Shown here: positions 34,742-42,378 of the stretch, piece after piece
Layout of the letters: every line of letters begins with the position of its first letter
Numbering within the stretch: the first letter of the stretch is position 1
DNA from: Vallitalea longa
GTDB lineage: Bacteria > Bacillota > Clostridia > Lachnospirales > Vallitaleaceae
Length of the DNA: 64,000 nt
Reading direction: 5' to 3'
Assembly: GCF_027923465.1 (NCBI RefSeq)
Contig: NZ_BRLB01000013.1
Span: forward strand, 62,001 to 126,000
The notes under the pieces: generated by a model
Database searches by the model: none
What the model was told of the DNA's origin: nothing
Seen by the model: only the letters and a program-made list of their open reading frames with translations
Translations under genes and position numbers: made by a program

Positions 34742-36247
34742 TTGAGAATTGAAGAATTATTTTTTGATGAATGCAATATAAACAAAAACTTTGTCATAGA
34801 AGATAATGATAATTATTGGGATTATGCTAAGTTATATGAGAGGATTATGGCGTTACGAATAGTGCTTAGACAACATGGTATAAAAAAATCAGAAAAAATA
34901 GCAATAATATGTGATAATAGTGCTAATTTTTTTATTGCATTAATAGCTGGTTTATCTATTGGTGCTGTTGTTGTACCAATAGATAAACAATTACCTATAC
35001 CTACAGTAAAAGGACTAATCAGTCAGTTTGATATTAGGATAATATGTTTTTATGAAAAATATGTTAATTCAATGTTATATACGAGTAGTAATAAGATAAT
35101 GGGTATACCTATGTTAAGTGAGAATCATGGAGAATGGTATAATATAAAGGATGGAGAATACTCTGCTTCTGATGATATTCTATCCGAAGAGGATCCTGCG
35201 ATTATATTTCTTACATCGGGAACTTCGGGAAAGCGTAAAGGGGTGGTTCTTACTCATAATGCATTAACTGCAAATATTGAAGCGATTTATGATTATATTA
35301 ATCCAAACAAAGATGACATTTTCTTTATAACCAAAACGATTAATCATGTTTCTACTTTGGTGGGTGAGCTCTTAATGGCATTAAAAGCCGGATGCAAGGT
35401 CTTAGCATATAATCCTATGGTATCACCTGTTGTTCAGATAAAGAGAATGTATACTTTAAAACCAACAATAGTATTTGTTAATCCTACTATTCTTAAGCTT
35501 CTTACGAAAGCTAATTTCTCAAATTCTCAATTATCAAGTGTTAGAAGTGTCTATACAAGTGGTGCAGTTATTGATAAAAAAACAATTATTGATGCAGAAC
35601 GATTATTCAGACAAGGAAGGATTTTTAATGTTTATGGATTGACTGAAGCAGGACCTCGTGTAGCAGCACAAAACAGCAAAGATATGAATTATAAATATTG
35701 TTCAGTGGGTAAGCCTATTATGGGAGTAGAAGTAATTATAAAATCTGACAATGGTACAATTTGTAAACATGGGGAATCAGGTAATATGTATGTAAAAACT
35801 TCATCGATGATGCTAGGTTACTATAATGATGTAAAATCTACTAAGAAAAAAATTCAAGCTGGTTGGTTAGATACTGGAGATGTTGGTTATTTTGATTCAG
35901 ATGGGTATTTATATGTAATAGGTAGAAAAGATGATATGATTATTCACAATGCATACAATGTTGACCCAAATTGGATAGAAAGTATTGTGAGTGATATAAA
36001 AGATATAAGTGAATGTATTGTATTTGGTATAGATTCTAATGAAGATAATAAAATTATTTGTGCTATTAAGAGAGTTAATGAAAATTCAGCTATTAATCCA
36101 AATAAGATTATTAGACACTGTCTTAACTACTTAGCACCTTATGAGTGTCCGCAAGAATTTATAGAATGGAACAATATACCTAAAACATATAATGGTAAAC
36201 TTTCACGTAGATTAGCTGTTGAAAGATATTTCAAAGAGAATCGTTGA
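34742..36247 (+). CDS. AMP-forming acyl/aryl ligase (ANL superfamily)
   Basis: A 501-residue adenylate-forming ligase. The P-loop FLTSGTSGKRKGVVLTH is at about 156-172, VYGLTEAGPRV marks the A5-like motif, TGDVGYFDSDGYLYVIGR is A7-A8, and a C-terminal lysine is in NGKLSRRL. It would activate a carboxylic acid as an acyl adenylate and transfer it to CoA or to the carrier protein at 31,048. The acid cannot be deduced. The start TTG 34742 has only a weak GTGGTGAT site. It is 62 bases after the radical SAM gene and 27 before the glycosyltransferase. Confidence 0.87.
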   Translation: MRIEELFFDECNINKNFVIEDNDNYWDYAKLYERIMALRIVLRQHGIKKSEKIAIICDNSANFFIALIAGLSIGAVVVPIDKQLPIPTVKGLISQFDIRIICFYEKYVNSMLYTSSNKIMGIPMLSENHGEWYNIKDGEYSASDDILSEEDPAIIFLTSGTSGKRKGVVLTHNALTANIEAIYDYINPNKDDIFFITKTINHVSTLVGELLMALKAGCKVLAYNPMVSPVVQIKRMYTLKPTIVFVNPTILKLLTKANFSNSQLSSVRSVYTSGAVIDKKTIIDAERLFRQGRIFNVYGLTEAGPRVAAQNSKDMNYKYCSVGKPIMGVEVIIKSDNGTICKHGESGNMYVKTSSMMLGYYNDVKSTKKKIQAGWLDTGDVGYFDSDGYLYVIGRKDDMIIHNAYNVDPNWIESIVSDIKDISECIVFGIDSNEDNKIICAIKRVNENSAINPNKIIRHCLNYLAPYECPQEFIEWNNIPKTYNGKLSRRLAVERYFKENR

Positions 36248-36289
36248 GAATCAAGAGTTAGAAAAAATCTAAGATTGGAGGGTAGAATA

Positions 36290-37135
36290 ATGATAGATGT
36301 ATCGGTGATTATTCCAGTTTATAATCAAGCAGAACAGTTAATGATAACTTTGGATTTTTTTGCTAAGCAGACTTATGATTTTAATAGATTTGAAATAATT
36401 GTTGTTGATGATGGTTCAACAGAAAGGATAATACAAAAGATTAATAATTCATATCTATCTACTCTACCATATAAAATTATTATAATTAGGCAGGGGAATA
36501 AAGGAAGAGCTGCTGCTAGAAATAAAGGTGTAGAAAAGGCAAGTGGAGAATACCTTATATTTTGTGATGCTGACAGATTTCCAAATAACAATTATATAAA
36601 ATACTATGTAGATAATAAAGCATATTTATCTGAGTTTGCTATTGTGGGATGTCCTGTAGATTATTATGGTAAAAGGCATAGAGCTGATATTTGTAAAAAA
36701 GATATACAAGGAATACATAGATTTTCAAGAGAAAGTAATTACTATAAAAAAATCAGAAAGATATTTGATGAACAGGGATTAACAAAATCGCAAATTGCCT
36801 GGGTATCATATCTTGTAGGAAATTCTTGTATAAGTTTAGATAATTTTAAGAAGGTGGGAGGATTTGATCCTATTTTTAAAGATTGGGGGTTTGAGCATTT
36901 TGATTTTGCTTTTAGACTATTGAAGAAGGGTATGTATATAAAAAGTTGTCCATATATATATAATTACCATATACCACATTCCAGACCAGATGGATTCTAC
37001 AAAGCAATGATAGAAAAAAGCACAGTTATCCTGAATTCTAAATATCCTAAATATGATTTTACTCCTTTCAAGTATTTTTTAAGTGGTGAGTTAGATCTGC
37101 AAAGATTTGAGCAAATCTTTAATAATAATATATGA
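36290..37135 (+). CDS. Family 2 glycosyltransferase
   Basis: A 281-residue GT-A fold transferase. The N-terminal SVIIPVYNQ and VVDDGSTE are typical of GT2. The catalytic/metal region is FCDADRFP (DxD-like). WVSYLVGNSCISLDNFKKVGGFD and WGFEHFDFAFRL mark the acceptor and base region. It would transfer a sugar from a nucleotide-sugar donor, giving a glycosylated product. Start: ATG 36290 follows GGAGGG by 7 bases; the longer TTG frame from 36,275 is less likely. The sugar is unknown, and no sugar-nucleotide synthesis gene is in the cluster. Confidence 0.87.
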   Translation: MIDVSVIIPVYNQAEQLMITLDFFAKQTYDFNRFEIIVVDDGSTERIIQKINNSYLSTLPYKIIIIRQGNKGRAAARNKGVEKASGEYLIFCDADRFPNNNYIKYYVDNKAYLSEFAIVGCPVDYYGKRHRADICKKDIQGIHRFSRESNYYKKIRKIFDEQGLTKSQIAWVSYLVGNSCISLDNFKKVGGFDPIFKDWGFEHFDFAFRLLKKGMYIKSCPYIYNYHIPHSRPDGFYKAMIEKSTVILNSKYPKYDFTPFKYFLSGELDLQRFEQIFNNNI

Positions 37136-37204
37136 AACATATAGGTGTATTTAAAATAATTATATATAATATAAGTTCTATATTAGATAGGGAGGTATAT
37201 CATA

Positions 37205-38518
37205 ATGCAGAAACAGAATAGAGTCTTAGTAATTCCAACAAATAGATTATGTTTGAAAGCAATGGAGAGTATAGTTAATGAACAATTATTTGTTGAAGAA
37301 AATTATCTTGATGTTGCTATGAAATATATAGTGATTGATAGTTCTCCAAGAGATGTAAGTAAAAATAATAGAAAATTAATGAACAAGATGAGAGAAAATC
37401 TTAAGAATAATAATATCTACTATTTTGATACGGATAAAATAAATACCATTTATAAAGAAATTGTTCGGGCATTAAATATTGAAAATAAAGAAGAAATACT
37501 ACAATTACTAATAAATAACGAACTCTCATATGGTCTTGCAGCAAATAGACTCTCTCTTATTGCTTCATTATTTCATGCTGATTATTTACACCGCAGAGAT
37601 TCAGATGTTTATCTTCAAAAATTAGATAATAGACAACTAGTAAAACCAATAGAAATTGAAATGAAATATTTAGGGAAAAAGATTTCAGAGATTGATGAAG
37701 GTATATATGGAAAAGAAAATTACCCCGAAGATGAAACTATTTATATGGTTGGGGGAGGCTATAAAGGTAATTGGGCAGTAGATTTTGAAGATTTAGCTAG
37801 AACTAAAATGGAAGCATTGGTAAAACTTTTACATTTGGTTAAGCCTTTATTATCGTATGATGATGTAAAAGAAATAGTTAAAAAACGTTTTATCCTAGGT
37901 AGCAAGGAAATGTATAAAAAAGATAATGTATTGTTTACGACGGATAATTATATTGAGGCTGGAAATTTTTCATTATATAAAATATTTAAATATATTCCTT
38001 TCTCGCCGGCTATAGAGACATCTGGTACAGATTATCTATATCATGCTTTACTGGGAAATTTACGGAAGCCTATGCTATATCATAACAGAAGGGTAATACA
38101 TGGATATACTCCAGATAGAAAAGGAGCTGAACAGACTTGTATGTATCACTTACGCTTAGCTATGTATAGATGCTTATCAAGATACTATATGTTGCTTTAC
38201 AAAGAAATATTGAGAGATAAAAATATATTTATGAAGAATGAATTGTTTAATCATACTGTTATTGGTAAATTTCTTATTGATATTTCTAAAAAAGATCTGA
38301 AGAGAGAACAGAAAGAGATTTTAGATGCTATGATTGATATTTACAAAGGAGTTAACGATAACAAGTACACTATTTTGGCAAATAATATAATAAAAAATAA
38401 AGATTATATTATAAATAAAAGTTCTATGGATGTGTATAATCACGGTATATTAACATTACAATGGAGTAATATAACTAAGTTTGCTGAAGAAAATAGCAGA
38501 TATTTATTAAATCTATAA
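37205..38518 (+). CDS. Conserved cluster protein with HRRDSD motif (DUF6271-like)
   Basis: A 437-residue protein that closes the cluster. Visible features are the N-terminal VLVIPTNRLCLKAM, the stretch LSYGLAANRLSLIASLFHADYLHRRDSD (about residues 107-134), MVGGGYKGNWAVDFEDLAR and a C-terminal helical region. HRRDSD looks like a metal- or nucleotide-sugar-binding DxD site in a GT-A-type fold. From memory it resembles DUF6271 proteins found in natural-product clusters; I have not verified this. GGGAGG lies ahead of ATG 37205. Its function is unknown, with sugar transfer or modification plausible. Confidence 0.65.
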   Translation: MQKQNRVLVIPTNRLCLKAMESIVNEQLFVEENYLDVAMKYIVIDSSPRDVSKNNRKLMNKMRENLKNNNIYYFDTDKINTIYKEIVRALNIENKEEILQLLINNELSYGLAANRLSLIASLFHADYLHRRDSDVYLQKLDNRQLVKPIEIEMKYLGKKISEIDEGIYGKENYPEDETIYMVGGGYKGNWAVDFEDLARTKMEALVKLLHLVKPLLSYDDVKEIVKKRFILGSKEMYKKDNVLFTTDNYIEAGNFSLYKIFKYIPFSPAIETSGTDYLYHALLGNLRKPMLYHNRRVIHGYTPDRKGAEQTCMYHLRLAMYRCLSRYYMLLYKEILRDKNIFMKNELFNHTVIGKFLIDISKKDLKREQKEILDAMIDIYKGVNDNKYTILANNIIKNKDYIINKSSMDVYNHGILTLQWSNITKFAEENSRYLLNL

Positions 38519-38606
38519 ATATTATGATTAAGATTTATGGATGGGAAATAATATGGTTATTGTCTAGAGAACTTAATAATAAACTAAACCAAAATCTAAT
38601 GAGTTT

Positions 38607-38638
38607 ATAGGACTATCAAAAAGATAGCCCTATTTTTT
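38607..38638 (+). terminator. Terminator at the end of the biosynthetic cluster
   Basis: ATAGGACTATC-aaaaa-GATAGCCCTAT forms a stem with one mismatch and is followed by a T-run. It separates the cluster from recO. Confidence 0.85.
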
Positions 38639-38715
38639 ATCTCAAAGTAATTTACTTAATAACGATGATTTGTTATAATCTAAGACAAGATAGAGATAAA
38701 TATTAGGAGTTAGCT

Positions 38716-39456
38716 ATGGTTGAAATAAAAACAAAAGGCATTGTTGTCAATGAAATGGCAATAGGTGAAAATGACAAAAGGTTAGTTATCATTACCAAAG
38801 AAAAAGGTAAAATAACAGCTTTTGCCAGAGGAGCTAGAAAAACAAATAGTAGATTTCTTGCAGGTTCTCAATTATTTTCTTATGGGGAATACATATTGGT
38901 AAAAGGGAAATCTTCATCCTATAATATTAAACAAATACAACTAATTGAATCGTTTCATGCAATACGAACAGATATAGAGTCACTAGCTTATGGTTTATAT
39001 GTATTAGAATTTGTTAGTTATATTACTGAAGAAAATGTACCCAATATACATATCATGAGACTTATGTTGAAAACTTTACAAGTATTGATAAGTAATATTA
39101 TCAATTATGATTTAGTAATGAGAATCTTTGAACTAAAAGCCATGAGCTATATTGGTTATACTCCTAATGTAGTGAATTGTGTGATTTGTGGTAATCAATA
39201 TGATGAATATTGGTTCAGTATCACTCAAGGAGGTATTATATGTAAAATATGCTCTAATCAGCAGAAATCGGTTATGAAAATAAGCAATAATACCATTTAT
39301 ACTATGAGATATATTCTTTCTATATCTATTGATAAACTATATAGCTTTAATGTAAATGAAGGTATTAAATATGAACTAACTATGATAATGAAAAAATTTA
39401 TTGAATATCATCTTAACCATAAATTCAAATCTTTAGATTTTTTATTAGAATTATAG
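38716..39456 (+). CDS. recO: DNA repair protein RecO
   Basis: A 246-residue RecO. The N-terminal OB fold has GIVVNEMAIGENDKRLVIITKEKGKITAFARGARK. The zinc finger CVICGNQ...CKICSNQ sits about residues 155-182, and the C-terminal helices complete the fold. RecO works with RecR and RecF to load RecA on gapped DNA. AGGAG precedes ATG 38716. It is normally adjacent to era-yqzL; here it is 34 kb away. A lipoprotein gene and glyS follow. Confidence 0.96.
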   Translation: MVEIKTKGIVVNEMAIGENDKRLVIITKEKGKITAFARGARKTNSRFLAGSQLFSYGEYILVKGKSSSYNIKQIQLIESFHAIRTDIESLAYGLYVLEFVSYITEENVPNIHIMRLMLKTLQVLISNIINYDLVMRIFELKAMSYIGYTPNVVNCVICGNQYDEYWFSITQGGIICKICSNQQKSVMKISNNTIYTMRYILSISIDKLYSFNVNEGIKYELTMIMKKFIEYHLNHKFKSLDFLLEL

Positions 39457-39484
39457 AATAACAAATATTTTAAGGAGAATTCAA

Positions 39485-40288
39485 ATGAAAATAACAAGAT
39501 ATCTAATATTTGTATCAAGTATTTTTATATGTTTATTTTTAGTTGGTTGTGCTACTAAGAAAATAGATTTTATTGCAGGAGAATCTCTGTATGAAATTGG
39601 AGATAAGGATATAGAAGTAACTTTCATCAAAAAAAATAGCAATAAATATGATAAGCAAAAATACAAACAATATATAAATAATAAATTGAGTGAGCATAAG
39701 AACGTAGATGCTAAAATAAAAAACATAAAATTATATGGAGATAATATTAGGATAACTTTGAGCTTCAAAAAAGCAGATGATTTGGATGCTGTGTTAAAAG
39801 CAGATATTTTCAATGATACATTAAAAGAGTATTTAGATAATGATGATAGTGGTTATGACGAATTTGAAGATAAGGACATATTATATAACGTACTTACTGG
39901 AGAAAAAATAACAGAAGATGAGTTAGATGAATATAAAAAATATAGATTGATTAGATTGAATTGTAATAATTCTAAAGTCAAAGTTAATGGGGATATAAAA
40001 TTTGCAAGCAAACAAGGTGAAATAATAAGAAAAGATACAATTTATTTTAAAGATTATGATACCTATTACTTGTTATATAAACCTTCTACAGGAATAAAGA
40101 ATTGGGTTTTATGGACTCTACTTGTTCTAATAGTCGCTTATGCTGTTTTCCTTAGCATGAAATGGCAATCTAATAAGAAAACAGCAATCAATTGTTATTA
40201 TTGTGGGCAGAAAAACGATTATGATGCTATATATTGTAAAATATGTGGAAATAAGATAATACATGATATAAAGCGAAATCCTAAATAG
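39485..40288 (+). CDS. Lipoprotein with transmembrane segment and C-terminal zinc ribbon
   Basis: A 267-residue protein of unknown function. The N-terminus is a lipoprotein signal (MKITRYLIFVSSIFICLFLVGC, Cys22). The middle domain is charged and may be extracytoplasmic. A membrane segment follows at about 210-225 (WVLWTLLVLIVAYAVFL). The C-terminus carries a zinc ribbon, CYYCGQ (18 residues) CKICGNK. Reading this as lipoprotein outside, helix through the membrane and zinc ribbon inside gives an unusual doubly anchored layout. It lies 28 bases after recO and is probably cotranscribed with it. Confidence 0.8.
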   Translation: MKITRYLIFVSSIFICLFLVGCATKKIDFIAGESLYEIGDKDIEVTFIKKNSNKYDKQKYKQYINNKLSEHKNVDAKIKNIKLYGDNIRITLSFKKADDLDAVLKADIFNDTLKEYLDNDDSGYDEFEDKDILYNVLTGEKITEDELDEYKKYRLIRLNCNNSKVKVNGDIKFASKQGEIIRKDTIYFKDYDTYYLLYKPSTGIKNWVLWTLLVLIVAYAVFLSMKWQSNKKTAINCYYCGQKNDYDAIYCKICGNKIIHDIKRNPK

Positions 40289-40314
40289 AATTATGTAAAA
40301 TCTAAAAAATGTGC

Positions 40315-40343
40315 TTGACAGAGAAACACTGTTTTGTTATACT
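40315..40343 (+). promoter_or_regulatory. Promoter of the glyS T-box leader
   Basis: TTGACA (40315-40320), a 17-base spacer and TATACT (40338-40343) form a near-perfect sigma-A promoter. Confidence 0.85.
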
Positions 40344-40349
40344 TTTTCT

Positions 40350-40592
40350 CATATAATGACAGTTTTAGAAAATTATTTAAATAAAAAAATACCGATTCTG
40401 TAATGATGAAGAGAAGTAATTAATTAAATAAATTCTTATAGCGAGTTCAGGCAGGTGGAAGCTGAACAGAATGTAATTAATGAATGGCGCTTTTGAACAG
40501 ATTATTAAGTGGATGTGTCTATCACATCAAATAGGGTGGAACCGCGGAAGATATTCTTTCGTCCCTTCTAGGGATATAAGAATGTCTTTTTT
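40350..40592 (+). promoter_or_regulatory. T-box riboswitch upstream of glyS
   Basis: A T-box leader. The conserved T-box TAGGGTGGAACCGCGG (40532-40547) is followed by a terminator stem (AGATATTCTT with AAGAATGTCT, T-run ending 40592) that the antiterminator would replace. Stem I lies at about 40,410-40,495. A GGC glycine codon at 40486-40488 is the likely specifier. Uncharged tRNA-Gly would favour antitermination and raise glyS expression. The match of GGC to the downstream gene supports the assignment. Confidence 0.92.
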
Positions 40593-40637
40593 AGTGTCAA
40601 AATAAATAAAATTTATAATATTGAAAGGATGTAAAAC

Positions 40638-42026
40638 ATGGAAAAGACTATGGAAAAAGTCGTTGCCCTTGCAAAGGCTAGAGGATTTGTATATCCAGGA
40701 TCTGAGATTTATGGAGGATTAGCTAATACATGGGATTATGGTCCTCTTGGGGTTGAATTAAAAAATAATGTAAAAAAAGCTTGGTGGCAGAAATTCATCA
40801 AGGAAAGTCCATATAATGTAGGAATTGATTGTGCAATATTGATGAATCCACAAGTTTGGGTTGCTTCTGGTCATGTTGGCGGTTTTAATGATCCTCTAAT
40901 GGATTGTAAAAGCTGTAAAGAAAGATTCAGAGCAGATCAATTGATTGAAAATTATATGAAAGAAAATGATCTTGAAGTAGAAGATGCTGTTGATTCTTGG
41001 TCTAATGAAAAAATGAAAGATTACATCGAAGAGAATGGTATCGTATGTCCATCTTGTGGAGAGAAAAACTTTACGGACATAAGACAATTCAATTTGATGT
41101 TCAAGACTTTCCAAGGTGTTACAGAAGAGGCTAAAAACACTGTTTACCTACGTCCAGAAACAGCACAAGGTATTTTTGTTAACTTCAAGAATGTACAACG
41201 TACTTCTAGAAAAAAAATACCTTTTGGAATAGGACAAATAGGGAAATCATTCAGAAATGAAATTACACCAGGTAATTTTACTTTCAGGACAAGAGAATTC
41301 GAACAAATGGAATTAGAATTTTTCTGTGAACCAGGCAAAGATCTTGAATGGTTCAATTACTGGAAAGAGTTCTGTATGAATTGGATACTGTCTTTAGGGT
41401 TAAATAAAGAAAATATAAGATTAAGAGACCATAGTCAGGAAGAACTATCTCATTATAGTAATGCTACTTCCGACATAGAATATTTATTCCCATTTGGATG
41501 GGGTGAATTATGGGGTATTGCTGATAGAACAGATTTTGATCTAAAAAGGCATCAAGAAACTTCTGGTGCTGATTTAACATATTTTGATGATATTAAAAAA
41601 GAGAAATATGTTCCATATTGCATAGAGCCATCATTAGGAGCTGATAGAGTAACATTAGCATTTTTATGTGAAGCTTATGATGAGGAAGAATTAGAAAATG
41701 GTGATGTTAGAAAAGTTCTACATTTTCATCCTGCTATAGCACCAGTACAGATAGCGGTTTTACCACTATCAAAGAAATTATCAGAAGAAGCTAATAAAGT
41801 ATATACGATGTTAGGTAAGCATTATAATGTTGAATATGATGATAGAGGAAGTATTGGAAAAAGATATAGAAGACAAGACGAAATAGGAACTCCTTACTGC
41901 TTGACATTCGATTTCGATTCATTAGAAGATAATGCAGTAACAATAAGAGACAGAGATTCTATGGAGCAAGAAAGAGTTAAAATAGATGACCTTATTTCAT
42001 ATTTAGGACAAAAAATAATATTTTAA
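40638..42026 (+). CDS. glyS: Glycyl-tRNA synthetase (dimeric, eukaryal/archaeal type)
   Basis: A 462-residue single-chain class II GlyRS. Motifs: the N-terminal [29 protein letters not shown] (motif 2 region), and [14 protein letters not shown] (motif 3). A zinc-binding CKSCKE..CPSCG insert lies at about 92-137. A C-terminal anticodon-binding domain starts near 365 ([12 protein letters not shown]). The length and the alpha2 class differ from the alpha2beta2 GlyQS found in many bacteria. It is regulated by the T-box upstream. GAAAGGATG precedes ATG 40638. Confidence 0.97.
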   Translation: MEKTMEKVVALAKARGFVYPGSEIYGGLANTWDYGPLGVELKNNVKKAWWQKFIKESPYNVGIDCAILMNPQVWVASGHVGGFNDPLMDCKSCKERFRADQLIENYMKENDLEVEDAVDSWSNEKMKDYIEENGIVCPSCGEKNFTDIRQFNLMFKTFQGVTEEAKNTVYLRPETAQGIFVNFKNVQRTSRKKIPFGIGQIGKSFRNEITPGNFTFRTREFEQMELEFFCEPGKDLEWFNYWKEFCMNWILSLGLNKENIRLRDHSQEELSHYSNATSDIEYLFPFGWGELWGIADRTDFDLKRHQETSGADLTYFDDIKKEKYVPYCIEPSLGADRVTLAFLCEAYDEEELENGDVRKVLHFHPAIAPVQIAVLPLSKKLSEEANKVYTMLGKHYNVEYDDRGSIGKRYRRQDEIGTPYCLTFDFDSLEDNAVTIRDRDSMEQERVKIDDLISYLGQKIIF

Positions 42027-42378
42027 CATAAAATTACACAAAAAAAAATATTAAATAGACACTTTATTAGTAAATTGGATAAAATCTATTTATTAGAAGA
42101 AAAAAACAAAAAAAAATCTACTTATTTTAAGTTTTTGTGTTATAATATATGTCGGACTTACACATAAGTAAAAAATTAGCAAATAAAGACTGATAACAAT
42201 TTTATGGTAATGTTAATAAAATAATTGTTAAAATTGTACAATTTGGTGATAATTTTAGTATGACTTATAATTATTAAACTTATTAACATTATATATTAAT
42301 GACATAAAAACTATGAGGTTTGACCTCTGGTTTTTAATATAAATAATTTTAAGAAAAGATTATCAGGAGGTATATTTA
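42027..42378 (+). promoter_or_regulatory. Intergenic leader of ppdK with attenuator-like hairpin
   Basis: A 352-base gap. A TATAAT (42141-42146) may be a -10, but no good -35 lies at the right distance. A hairpin AAAAC..GAGGT-ttg-ACCTC..GTTTTT (42306-42336) sits 43 bases before the ppdK start and ends in a T-run, so it could be either a terminator for upstream transcripts or an attenuator in the leader. Nothing else was recognised. Confidence 0.5.

Noticed and set aside
31048-36247. An exosortase/PEP-CTERM sorting system
   Set aside because: No exosortase or PEP-CTERM protein was found; only the ACP/hydrolase/ligase part is similar.
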